This document shows positions 1 to 7,797 of a stretch of 64,000 nt of DNA, piece by piece (position 1 is the first letter of the stretch; every line of letters begins with the position of its first letter). The DNA is from Bacteroides sp. AN502(2024) (GTDB lineage Bacteria; Bacteroidota; Bacteroidia; Bacteroidales; Bacteroidaceae): positions 1,426,001-1,490,000 of the forward strand of contig NZ_JBGFSP010000003.1 of the NCBI RefSeq assembly GCF_041227145.1. Reading direction: 5' to 3'. Under the pieces are notes generated by a model. The model was not told the DNA's origin. It did not search any database and worked only from the letters and a program-made list of their open reading frames with translations. The position numbers and the translations under genes were made by a program.

Positions 1-161
1 CAAGGTAAATCATCAACCACTTCTATCAAGTTTTCATCCTCCAATGCTTTTTTCAATCGATAATAAGTTTCAAGGTAACTACTCAGCTATAAGTGAACAA
101 ACAAAAAGGCTGCCTAAGCACAATGCAGCAAACAGATAATGAGATATTCTTATCATTTTAT

Positions 162-845
162 CTATTCCCAACAATCATTTTTAGACGTTCCGCTCAATCT
201 TTCCAATGTTCGTAGCAGTTGTCGTGTATTGCCGCCAACAGTTGCCCCTTGAACAACTCTGTTTTTATCAATAATAACATTTGATGGATACATATAAATA
301 TGCAATACATCATTAAATTCGTCTTTATAATCGGGAACAACTGTTATATTTTCCCACACTAAATTCAATCTTTTCATTAACCTCTTCACTTCTCCACTAG
401 AATCAGGCGTTAATGCTACAAATCGAATATCCGGATAATCTTCAGCAAGTATATTTAAAGCTGTAAGTTTCCGTATGCAAGGGCGACAATGCCTGTTCCA
501 AAAACATACAACCGTGACATCGGATTCATCCATTTTAACAGGTTTTCTACTCATATCAGTCAAATTGATCTGAGGAAGCGTCTTACCAATTAAAGTTTCA
601 AGTTTAGGATGTTTATAAGTTAAGTGAATTTCCGTTATTTCATCTGTCCCTTTGATAGAAATAATGTATTTACCTGTTTCTAAAGAGTCGGAATGGGCCT
701 GTCTTGTTATAGATTTTTGCTCTGCGTCAAAATATATAATCGTGTCGCCTTCTACGCTAATCTTATTACTATTAACACGCGTTACCTTTTGGGCATGACA
801 AACACCTATAAAAAGGAATAAGAAAAGGGAAAAATATAGTTTCAT
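162..845 (-). CDS. TlpA/ResA-like thioredoxin-fold protein, exported
   Basis: A 227-residue exported protein with an N-terminal signal sequence (residues 1-18, ending in CHAQ). A thioredoxin fold occupies about residues 85-220, with the redox motif Cys120-Arg-Pro-Cys123 and a cis-proline candidate at Pro187 (YMYPSN). This arrangement is typical of periplasmic thiol-disulfide oxidoreductases of the TlpA/AhpC-Redoxin class. Residues 20-85 are not recognised. It is the last gene of a leftward run with two DUF1573 proteins and two six-cysteine lipoproteins, so the cysteine-rich neighbours are plausible redox substrates (inference). Substrate and whether it reduces or oxidises are unknown. Confidence 0.8.
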   Translation of the reverse strand: MKLYFSLFLFLFIGVCHAQKVTRVNSNKISVEGDTIIYFDAEQKSITRQAHSDSLETGKYIISIKGTDEITEIHLTYKHPKLETLIGKTLPQINLTDMSRKPVKMDESDVTVVCFWNRHCRPCIRKLTALNILAEDYPDIRFVALTPDSSGEVKRLMKRLNLVWENITVVPDYKDEFNDVLHIYMYPSNVIIDKNRVVQGATVGGNTRQLLRTLERLSGTSKNDCWE

Positions 846-920
846 ATTTCAAGGGTTTTATAGTATATAGTTGAGTCAAACGATGGTTGACCCAACTACA
901 AAACTATTTATTCTAATGCA

Positions 921-1436
921 TCATTTTTGCTTTTTCTGTAATTTACAAACACTTCTATCACCTTTTGAACAAAAACATTTGACTCCTTCTTGGGTTTTAG
1001 CGACCTCACAATCAGGACATTTTCTGCGATCTTCATTTTTGCACGAATATATTGTCAAGCCATCTGTATCTCCACCTTCGCTTCGTGTTTTCATTCTTTT
1101 CATATCTAAACTTCCATCCAATGTTATATTACTTATTATCAAATTACTTGAATGTCCATCGTATGTCATGTATCTAATTTCAGCAATAAATCCCTGATCT
1201 GTATCATGATAAATCACATCATTGATTTCTACATCTTTATTTTCACCATATTTTTCCTCTGCTACCTCAGCAACTAAATTAACCAACACGTCAATAGTTG
1301 CAGCGATTCTCTGTCCATTAGGCGCTATCAGGTTTATTGATGTCTTACTATTATCTACAAATTCATCCGACTCTTTATCACAACTCCCAAATGCAAATCC
1401 TAATATTGCTATTATTAATAGTAAACTATTTTTCAT
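921..1436 (-). CDS. Six-cysteine lipoprotein with KTRSEGG linker (hypothetical)
   Basis: No family recognised. I start at Met 1436 rather than an upstream Met because the following residues form a signal peptide with a lipobox (GFAFGSC). About 170 residues. An N-terminal domain with GFIAEIRYMTYDG is clearly paralogous to the adjacent gene (GFCAEIEYVTEDG). After a KTRSEGG linker comes a C-terminal module with cysteine spacing C-x7-C-x2-C-x10-C-x-C-x7-C. The start lies 4 bp after the stop of the paralogue at 1441-1977, so the two are probably co-transcribed. A secreted disulfide-bonded or metal-binding module is the likely reading. A cleavable linker after Arg is speculation. Confidence 0.75.
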   Translation of the reverse strand: MKNSLLLIIAILGFAFGSCDKESDEFVDNSKTSINLIAPNGQRIAATIDVLVNLVAEVAEEKYGENKDVEINDVIYHDTDQGFIAEIRYMTYDGHSSNLIISNITLDGSLDMKRMKTRSEGGDTDGLTIYSCKNEDRRKCPDCEVAKTQEGVKCFCSKGDRSVCKLQKKQK

Positions 1437-1440
1437 ATTC

Positions 1441-1977
1441 CTAATATTTATATTCATATAAAGCGCAACCTTCGACAAGTCCATCATCACATGCACAGCG
1501 TACTTGATTGTGCTTCTTGTCATTTACAACTCGACATTTCTTACATTTATTATTACTCCTTTTTTTACAACTAAAGCTTTCATACCCACCTTCAGAGCCT
1601 CCTTCCGTCCTAGTCTTTATTTTTGAGCCAGAAGTTCTCTCTTTTCTCATAAGAATTATATTACTTTCTATTCCATCTTCAGTTACATATTCAATTTCAG
1701 CACAAAAGCCTGTTTCCAATGAATCATACTGGATACTTACTATTTCAAAATCCTTATTTTCCCAATTATCTTCTTCAATAATAGGAGACAATAGTCCTTT
1801 CAATTTTTCTATATTCTTGGCAATATATTCACCACTAGGAGCTCTCAAGTTTAAATTCTTCTCTTTTGTAGAAACCTCGCCTTCATATGAATATTCATCT
1901 GAATTACAGCTACTAAAAACTAAAATAGCAATAAACAAGCTGATGTTTAACAGAGTTATTATTTTCTTCATTTTCAT
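1441..1977 (-). CDS. Six-cysteine lipoprotein with KTRTEGG linker (hypothetical)
   Basis: Paralogue of the protein encoded at 921-1436. The start could be Met at 1989, 1977 or 1971; all give a signal peptide and lipobox ending in LVFSSC. The middle domain carries the shared pattern APSGEYIAKN and GFCAEIEYVTEDG. A KTRTEGG linker leads into C-x7-C-x2-C-x12-C-x-C-x7-C, the same six-cysteine order as its neighbour. The cysteine-rich tail is basic (KKRSNNKCKKCR). The gene lies about 85 bp from the upstream DUF1573 lipoprotein gene. No known family is recognised, and function is unknown. Confidence 0.75.
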   Translation of the reverse strand: MKMKKIITLLNISLFIAILVFSSCNSDEYSYEGEVSTKEKNLNLRAPSGEYIAKNIEKLKGLLSPIIEEDNWENKDFEIVSIQYDSLETGFCAEIEYVTEDGIESNIILMRKERTSGSKIKTRTEGGSEGGYESFSCKKRSNNKCKKCRVVNDKKHNQVRCACDDGLVEGCALYEYKY

Positions 1978-2061
1978 AGAATTAATCATTTAATACACAT
2001 TCTAAATTTATCTTCATCTCATAATAAACCATTTAACGCATAAAGCTGCTTTTCTTTTAAG

Positions 2062-3096
2062 TTATGAACTATCTGCAATAATTTTTATTTTATGCATGGG
2101 ATAAATACCATTAGATTTTAAAATAAGTTCTCGTTCTATTTTTTCATCCTTATCTGCAGTAAATTCAAAATTAATATACTGAGATTCTTGTGGAAGAATA
2201 GTATATATTTCATCACCTATAAGTTTTACGCAAGAGCAACTGAGTTGAACTTCTTTAATTTCAAGAGGAGCATTACCCGAATTAAATATTTCAATTTTAA
2301 ACGATTTTGCAACTCCTTTCTCGCAACGACCCAATTCGATAAGTGTTACACATTCTAAGACGGGTTCAACTTTTGGATTATAACAAGAATCAATAACACC
2401 TTTTGCTGCAATAAAAAGTTCCGGATAAATCTCAAGCTCCAAATCACTATCAAAGGTCAATAAGTGTTTGGCTACCAATTGAGCAGTTTCATGTTTACCA
2501 TACTTATCTAAATTCATCATCCTTAAATAAGCTGTATACGGATAATTAATAGAATCCATTAATTTGTTAATTCGAGGTTCAATATTCAGACCTTTCTCAA
2601 GGTCGAGTTTACAGAAAAGGATATCACTCAACAGTGAAATTAATTGCTCTTTATCCATCGAAAAATTGTTATAATATACTAACTTTCGGCACATTTCTCC
2701 CGTTTTAACAACTTGCCCTATACAATCAAAGCACTTACGAGACGCTCCGGGTATAATATCTATTAAATTACCAGAGGGAGAGAAAATACATGTAATAGGA
2801 TCTGATATTGAATATAACCATTGCTGATACCAGTTATTTTGGGGTAAACGTATATCTATCATATTAAATACAGTTTTAATATGATTCCTTTCTAAACGTT
2901 CCTTATATATTTTAGAGGTCAAATTGGATGTATCTAAAAGAACTACACAAAAATTCTCATTTCTATTTATAGCAATTTGTTGTATATCATGGAAGTTTCC
3001 ATTATAAAGGACTTCTAAATGCCTAGAAGAACACCCCGTAGAAATAAAAATTATACCCAATATAGCCATTAAACAAATTCTTTGTATTAATTCCAT
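2062..3096 (-). CDS. Lipoprotein with C-terminal DUF1573 domain
   Basis: A 344-residue lipoprotein. Met at 3096 is chosen because it directly precedes the signal peptide with lipobox ISTGC; the longer frame would overlap the upstream gene. The last 100 residues form a DUF1573 immunoglobulin-like domain, with the hallmark SCSC pair preceded by a strand and followed by PQESQYINFEF. The central 200 residues contain several cysteines (CFDCIG) and a stretch resembling a degenerate thioredoxin-like fold (FCVVLLDTSN), not assigned. Only 22 bp separate it from the preceding DUF1573 gene. DUF1573 proteins are common next to TlpA-like genes in Bacteroidetes, as here. Confidence 0.75.
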   Translation of the reverse strand: MELIQRICLMAILGIIFISTGCSSRHLEVLYNGNFHDIQQIAINRNENFCVVLLDTSNLTSKIYKERLERNHIKTVFNMIDIRLPQNNWYQQWLYSISDPITCIFSPSGNLIDIIPGASRKCFDCIGQVVKTGEMCRKLVYYNNFSMDKEQLISLLSDILFCKLDLEKGLNIEPRINKLMDSINYPYTAYLRMMNLDKYGKHETAQLVAKHLLTFDSDLELEIYPELFIAAKGVIDSCYNPKVEPVLECVTLIELGRCEKGVAKSFKIEIFNSGNAPLEIKEVQLSCSCVKLIGDEIYTILPQESQYINFEFTADKDEKIERELILKSNGIYPMHKIKIIADSS

Positions 3097-3118
3097 AATA
3101 ATAAATTTAACAATAAAA

Positions 3119-3553
3119 CTACAGTGCATTTTTTCTCACATTTCCTTTTATCAAAAGTTCCTCATAAGTATCTTCAGCATTAGAAATAACATAAATTTTC
3201 TTATGAAAATATCCTGATATCTTATTTAGATTCAAAACAACTTTTATTTTACCCGATTCTCCTTTCATTATCGGAGTTTTGACATAATCAGCTTCAATGC
3301 ATCCACAAGATACATCTATTTTATTTATTACTAGAGGTGTTTCTCCTGTATTACTAAACTCAAAAAAGGCACTGACATATCCATTCTCCTCTCTATTAAG
3401 GGTTCCCAGGTCAATCTCATTTACCTCAAAAGATATTACAGGATATTTTTCATCAATATCTATTTTAGACATTTCTGCACTTTCCATAGCCCTTTGGTCA
3501 TTAATACAACCGCATAAGAGGATAGTGATTAGTAATATAAAAGAAGGTTTCAT
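3119..3553 (-). CDS. Small DUF1573 lipoprotein
   Basis: A 144-residue protein with a short signal peptide and lipobox LLCGC, followed almost entirely by one DUF1573 domain: FSNTGETPLVINKIDVSCGC is the family core, with the two cysteines of SCGC at about residues 85-87. It is the first gene of the leftward five-gene set ending at 162. Its promoter must lie in the 422-bp gap to the divergent gene at 3976. Envelope localisation is expected from the lipobox; the molecular role of DUF1573 is not established. Confidence 0.8.
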   Translation of the reverse strand: MKPSFILLITILLCGCINDQRAMESAEMSKIDIDEKYPVISFEVNEIDLGTLNREENGYVSAFFEFSNTGETPLVINKIDVSCGCIEADYVKTPIMKGESGKIKVVLNLNKISGYFHKKIYVISNAEDTYEELLIKGNVRKNAL

Positions 3554-3975
3554 TTATTATAGATATTAAATTCACATAATTCCGTTATAAATATACGAGT
3601 GAATTTAAAGCAAAACAATGGAGTGTTACACACTTTCAGCAGCTACTAAAGACTGCAGAGGGTCTCATCACAGTTTTTTATCTATATTTCCTCTATATTG
3701 TAACAATGTAAATAGATTCCAATTCTTTCTTAAAGTCAGAATGGTTGTTTTTAGGATAGGAAATATTACGACCGCTCATTAATGTTACACTTACAAAGTC
3801 AATATACTAATTCATAAAGAGCTCTCACAACGTTTTCTCTTGTTTCTTCAACACTATATTGTAACAAATATCCCCACATGTAAGACCTATTTTACTACTA
3901 TTCCGATAAAATTTTATCGTATTATTTGCCTTTTTTTCCTTTCTTTGTATCAATATTAAAAAAAAAAGAAAGGCT
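3554..3975. promoter_or_regulatory. Divergent intergenic region with duplicated TGTTACA / TTGTAACA boxes
   Basis: This 422-bp gap separates two divergent envelope gene sets. It holds TGTTACA at 3624 and 3783, and the 14-bp direct repeat CTATATTGTAACAA at 3693-3706 and 3854-3867. Each TGTTACA is followed about 76 bp later by the inverted box TTGTAACA, so the region reads as a degenerate 160-bp duplication carrying an inverted box pair. It may hold operators and both promoters; no convincing TAnnTTTG element was found immediately before 3976. Confidence 0.4.
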
Positions 3976-4626
3976 ATGAACAAGAAAAAAAGAAAGAATA
4001 GTTTTTATACAGCAGTAACCATCATTCTTCTATCCATCACATTCGTTATTTACAGTTGCAGTTCCAACGAATACGAATACACAAATGAGTCAAATAAACT
4101 TATCGACTCCATTGCCCAATCAGATGAATTTTGGGAGTTTGAAAGGAATAGTAAACTCTTATCAGATAAATTTCAGGCTTACACTTCAACACTGAGTGAA
4201 GAAGAATATAATAAACTCATGGTAAAACTGAATGATGATGATTACATAGAAGAGTTTATCAAAAAATCGAATTTAGAACAAGAGCTTCACCTGATGAATG
4301 AAGCTAAGGAAAACTTGCTTCTGTACACCGGATTCGCCAGACTAAGCGAAGATGAACGTATAGCACTATTCAGACAGTATGCCGAGAGCCATGAATCTAC
4401 AGGTAAGACACGCATAAAAACACGCACTGAAGGCGGAGATGCTAATAGCTGCGAAGCAAAAAGACAAGCAGCGTATGCACAGGCAAAAGCGAATTATGAT
4501 AATGACATTATTAACTGTAGAAAAGAGTCCTCCACAAATAGTTGCTACGCACAGGCATTATCGAGATACGAAAGAAACCAAAGGGCGGCTGAAAGGGAAT
4601 ACAAATCATGTATACAAGGAAATTAA
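3976..4626 (+). CDS. Lipoprotein with KTRTEGG linker and four-cysteine helical tail (hypothetical)
   Basis: A 216-residue lipoprotein (signal peptide with lipobox VIYSC). Residues 30-140 are acidic and probably helical. A KTRTEGG linker like that of the two leftward lipoproteins precedes a different C-terminus: C-x21-C-x8-C-x21-C. The two C-x21-C segments are rich in Ala, Arg, Gln and Tyr and look like two amphipathic helices closed by cysteines at both ends. Family unknown. Its stop overlaps the start of the small membrane protein gene at 4608 by 19 bp, implying translational coupling. Confidence 0.75.
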   Translation: MNKKKRKNSFYTAVTIILLSITFVIYSCSSNEYEYTNESNKLIDSIAQSDEFWEFERNSKLLSDKFQAYTSTLSEEEYNKLMVKLNDDDYIEEFIKKSNLEQELHLMNEAKENLLLYTGFARLSEDERIALFRQYAESHESTGKTRIKTRTEGGDANSCEAKRQAAYAQAKANYDNDIINCRKESSTNSCYAQALSRYERNQRAAEREYKSCIQGN

Positions 4627-4910
4627 TCATATATATAGCTCTCAATAGCTCAATGTGGCTTATCAGTATCGCAATGTGTTATTTAGATCGTTTTATTGAT
4701 AACTTGAACTACACATTCCAAGATTTCCTAATATTCTTTTTTGAACTTCTTGCGCGGATAACGCTTGTGGTGGGAGCTATCAATCTATTTCCACAAGAGC
4801 CATACTCCAATAGGCGAGTATGGTTCTATTATATCATTATGGGTGGAATTTTGGCTACTATCTACACACTTATGAAATTGGCAGACCCTCTGCAAAAGTT
4901 ATTATTTTAG
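4608..4910 (+). CDS. Small three-helix membrane protein (hypothetical)
   Basis: A 100-residue hydrophobic protein with three probable membrane segments (about residues 7-24, 36-60 and 72-92). It starts inside the last codons of the lipoprotein gene at 3976-4626 in another frame, so it is likely co-translated. Its 3' end overlaps the convergent membrane-HTH gene by 9 bp. It could be an anchoring, export or immunity-like partner of the lipoprotein; nothing in the sequence decides this. Confidence 0.6.
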   Translation: MYTRKLIIYIALNSSMWLISIAMCYLDRFIDNLNYTFQDFLIFFFELLARITLVVGAINLFPQEPYSNRRVWFYYIIMGGILATIYTLMKLADPLQKLLF

Positions 4911-5705
4911 CTCCGCTCGTAGAAAAACCTCCAACTCCTCATCGCCAAGTCCTAAACGTTTTCGGGCACGAGACCTCATCGTACGATAAGCCCCATCAGC
5001 AATGCAAAATATAGACAATATTTCTTCTTTCGTTTTATACATTCGAATAAGCACACATAGTACAATATCCCGCGGTGTAAGCTGCCAGCCTTGTTTCTTC
5101 AACCAAATAAAGAATTCGGGATCAATCATTTGACACTCTTCTACCAGTAGAAGATAGTCTTTGGCGGAAAACTGGGCAATAGACCGATTTTCCATAAGTT
5201 TACGAACTAAAGTTATATTTTTCTGTTTTGTCGGAGGAGAATCCAGTAATTGCTGTATTTTCTGAGTTTGAAGAATAGTTTGTCGCCGTTCGTCCGACAA
5301 TTTCTGATACAACGTTATGGAGACTTTAATAGTAGCAGCTATCATTATGCCAACAACGGCCAACACGGGAATGGTATATTCAGATAGAACCGGTGCAGCC
5401 TCTATATGGATTTCTCTCGGCATTATCATATAAATCTCATCTGCCGTAATTAAAATAAAAGCAGCTATAAACTGCCAGTCTACTACTTCAGAAATTCCAA
5501 TACGCTCTCCTTTTGCATGAAATGTCCATAGCAATGCTCCAACGAAAAGGGTCAGCCACATCAATAGATGCATGGAAGATGAAAATGCATCAACATACAT
5601 TCCAGGGAAGAAGGCCTGAAATATATAGGCGGCCAGCAGAATCAAACAGCAGAGTACACCACCTGACAGTAATTGCTTAAAAGGATAAGTCGGAAATTTC
5701 ATCAC
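4902..5705 (-). CDS. Membrane-anchored helix-turn-helix regulator
   Basis: A 267-residue protein with four predicted membrane segments in residues 10-140, a linker, and a cytoplasmic C-terminal HTH of the LuxR/sigma-70 region 4 type. The segment LTPRDIVLCVLIRMYKTKEEI is followed by a recognition helix and a basic RSRARKRLGL tail. Similar HTH tails occur in Bacteroidetes membrane and TPR regulators. The protein could sense an envelope signal and act on nearby promoters (inference). It is convergent with the small membrane protein and overlaps it by 9 bp. Confidence 0.7.
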   Translation of the reverse strand: MMKFPTYPFKQLLSGGVLCCLILLAAYIFQAFFPGMYVDAFSSSMHLLMWLTLFVGALLWTFHAKGERIGISEVVDWQFIAAFILITADEIYMIMPREIHIEAAPVLSEYTIPVLAVVGIMIAATIKVSITLYQKLSDERRQTILQTQKIQQLLDSPPTKQKNITLVRKLMENRSIAQFSAKDYLLLVEECQMIDPEFFIWLKKQGWQLTPRDIVLCVLIRMYKTKEEILSIFCIADGAYRTMRSRARKRLGLGDEELEVFLRAELK

Positions 5706-5798
5706 TCACTTTATCTTATGTTCTTGAAACACAAATATAGCGAAAAGAATATTCATATTGACACTCATCTTCAATATTCTTTTCATCGCTTTCACCGC

Positions 5799-6434
5799 TT
5801 ACCGCCGCACCACCTCACGAGATACCCCGTAATAACCCGTTGCAGCCACATAAATCGGCTGCATACGTTTACCGATATTTTTCAGTTTGCCTTCTTCCAG
5901 TAATCGCCGGAGATGACGGTTCGCCGTAGTCCGTGTCATGCAGCATACTTCCTGAAAATCATAACGAAACATTACATCATGATCGACAAAATATTCCTTC
6001 AGCCGCATATCAATCTCTACCTCCGACAAGGATTCCGAGTGACGTGCATACTTGCTCCGGCAGACTTTAGCACCTCTAAGTTCCCCCCGCAAACGAGCAT
6101 CAGGACGAAAACCGATTGTCTTCAACTCCATTTTCGACCATTTGTTCTTAGTGCTGCGAGTCACTTTCTCCGTGCTTCTCAAGATTGGAGCAAAATAGCC
6201 AAGTCCCTCAATATGCACCTCACGTCCCTCGCGCAGTTCTTCACCACAAATTTGGGCAAGCATCTCGAACACATTTTTTACATCACCTACGGAAAGCGAA
6301 CTGCGCCCGTGAATCATGCGGCACAGTTTATCCGTTTCCACCTTACCATTCAAAAAAATGCGGGGATGCAAACCTTTCTCTTCCGAATCATCGGATTCAC
6401 CGGGATTCTCATACCAATCGTAAAGTATAGCCAT
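5799..6434 (-). CDS. HU-related DNA-binding protein with C-terminal winged helix
   Basis: A 211-residue protein. Residues 25-120 match the Bacteroidetes HU-related family: GRSSLSVGDVKNVFEMLAQ for the N-terminal helices and VHIEGLGYFAPIL for the start of the beta-arm. A C-terminal region (about 130-211) looks like a winged helix (TRTTANRHLRRLLEEGKLKNIG). The pairing suggests a sequence-specific or architectural DNA-binding regulator. The 250 bp upstream carry three palindromes at 33-bp spacing, a plausible autoregulatory target. Confidence 0.75.
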   Translation of the reverse strand: MAILYDWYENPGESDDSEEKGLHPRIFLNGKVETDKLCRMIHGRSSLSVGDVKNVFEMLAQICGEELREGREVHIEGLGYFAPILRSTEKVTRSTKNKWSKMELKTIGFRPDARLRGELRGAKVCRSKYARHSESLSEVEIDMRLKEYFVDHDVMFRYDFQEVCCMTRTTANRHLRRLLEEGKLKNIGKRMQPIYVAATGYYGVSREVVRR

Positions 6435-6481
6435 TAGTAGTTAACGGTTTAATAGTGAATACTTTTCATGCAAGACCTTTA

Positions 6482-6576
6482 GATTCATCAACGAACCACA
6501 TTTGTGGTTCATTTAAATCACTTTTGTTATTCAATCGAATAACACTTGTCGTTTATTTAAATCACCGAGGTGAATC
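6482..6576. promoter_or_regulatory. Phased palindrome array upstream of HU-like gene
   Basis: Three perfect dyads lie in the gap between the acyltransferase stop and the HU-like start. They are GAACCACA-TT-TGTGGTTC at 6493-6510, GTTATTC-AATC-GAATAAC at 6526-6543 and TCACC-GA-GGTGA at 6562-6573. Their centres (6501.5, 6534.5, 6567.5) are exactly 33 bp apart, about three helical turns. Superimposed is a 44-bp direct repeat (GTTCATTTAAATCAC at 6507 and GTTTATTTAAATCAC at 6551). Operator or DNA-bending sites are the simplest interpretation. Confidence 0.55.
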
Positions 6577-6682
6577 ATTGATAGATCTTCAACAAAGATA
6601 CGATAAAAAGCAGAGAAAAGGACGATAACAAGTTTAAATAATATTCAATTGACTGCCCGGCAACTGCTCCGTCTTCGGATAT

Positions 6683-7771
6683 TTATCCTACTATCCATTT
6701 ACTACCCGGTATATACGAGATTATCTTTGTTGTCACAAAACAACTGATAAATGTAACCACTGCAATACATGGTATAGCGGCAACAGTGGGAAGAGCTAAC
6801 GTGTCCTTGAATACAGATACCCACAATCCGAGCCAGAAGATATGCATAAGATACATACCATAGCTAAGTTTCGAAGTTTCTGTCACCAACTTGGGAGCTT
6901 GCGGACGTTTGATACATGTAAACATGAGGAATGTGCCCGTTGTGAGAAGCACACAGTTGATGGTACAGAAAGCCCATCCTATTTCTATTACAGGGGTGGA
7001 ATGGAGTTCGCCGGGTATAGCCTGAACATAAAATGAATAAATAGTCCATACAGCACCGATCACCATTAAAATGGTTCCTATGATAAAACGTTTGGAACGG
7101 TTCCATGTAAGGTGTACACGAATGTAATGTGCCAGAACGAGATAACCCAGATAACCGGAGAAGTACCACAATATATGGTATTCATTCCAGAAACATTGTC
7201 CCCACAGTTCACCGCACCAACGATTGAGATACGGCATACAGGTTGACAATACGAACAGTCCAATGAAGAAACGTTCTTCTTTTGCTGTGGCTTTACGCAG
7301 CCATGGAGATATAATAGGGATAAACAAGTAGAGACTTATCAGAGGATACATGAACCACAAGTGTCCGGCCAGTGTCGGAAAGTTCAGCAATATTCGCGAC
7401 AAGTCCTTCACGGATGTTTCTCCGTCTATCTGTCCCCACAGCATGGGTAGGGTGCTGTACAGTATCATGAATATGAAAAACGGTGGCAGGATACGGAGAC
7501 AGCGCTGACGATAGAATTGCCACATCGTCTGTTCCTCTTTCATCGGTGCAAGCAGGAAGGCGGAGACTATCATGAACAGGGGTACCGCCATACGTGAAAA
7601 ACCGTCGTATACTGATACCCATAGCCGGTCTGCTTCATTAGCCAAAAAAGATTGAGGCCCTGCCATATCTGTGGATCCGGGAGCACCGTAGAAATTTTCA
7701 CTGGCATGAACAACCATTACGAGAAAGCATGCAAACACACGGATGTAATCTAAAAAAACGATACGTTTCAT
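6683..7771 (-). CDS. Acyltransferase family 3 membrane protein (OafA/WecH-like)
   Basis: A 362-residue integral membrane protein with about ten helices. The N-terminal DYIRVFACFLVMVVHASENF contains the Arg and His typical of acyltransferase-3 enzymes, which transfer acetyl or other acyl groups from the cytoplasm to glycans. It is the last gene of the mannan locus, 26 bp after the GH127 stop. Its substrate is unknown; in this context a role in modifying or remodelling a surface or imported sugar is possible. Confidence 0.8.
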   Translation of the reverse strand: MKRIVFLDYIRVFACFLVMVVHASENFYGAPGSTDMAGPQSFLANEADRLWVSVYDGFSRMAVPLFMIVSAFLLAPMKEEQTMWQFYRQRCLRILPPFFIFMILYSTLPMLWGQIDGETSVKDLSRILLNFPTLAGHLWFMYPLISLYLFIPIISPWLRKATAKEERFFIGLFVLSTCMPYLNRWCGELWGQCFWNEYHILWYFSGYLGYLVLAHYIRVHLTWNRSKRFIIGTILMVIGAVWTIYSFYVQAIPGELHSTPVIEIGWAFCTINCVLLTTGTFLMFTCIKRPQAPKLVTETSKLSYGMYLMHIFWLGLWVSVFKDTLALPTVAAIPCIAVVTFISCFVTTKIISYIPGSKWIVG

Positions 7772-7797
7772 TTATTCTAAGTTTTCTAGTTATTAAT

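Noticed and set aside
1..95. Minus-strand frame giving YLETYYRLKKALEDENLI running off the window edge
   Set aside because: It looks coding but has no start in the window and begins just after a stop; too little sequence to name or call.
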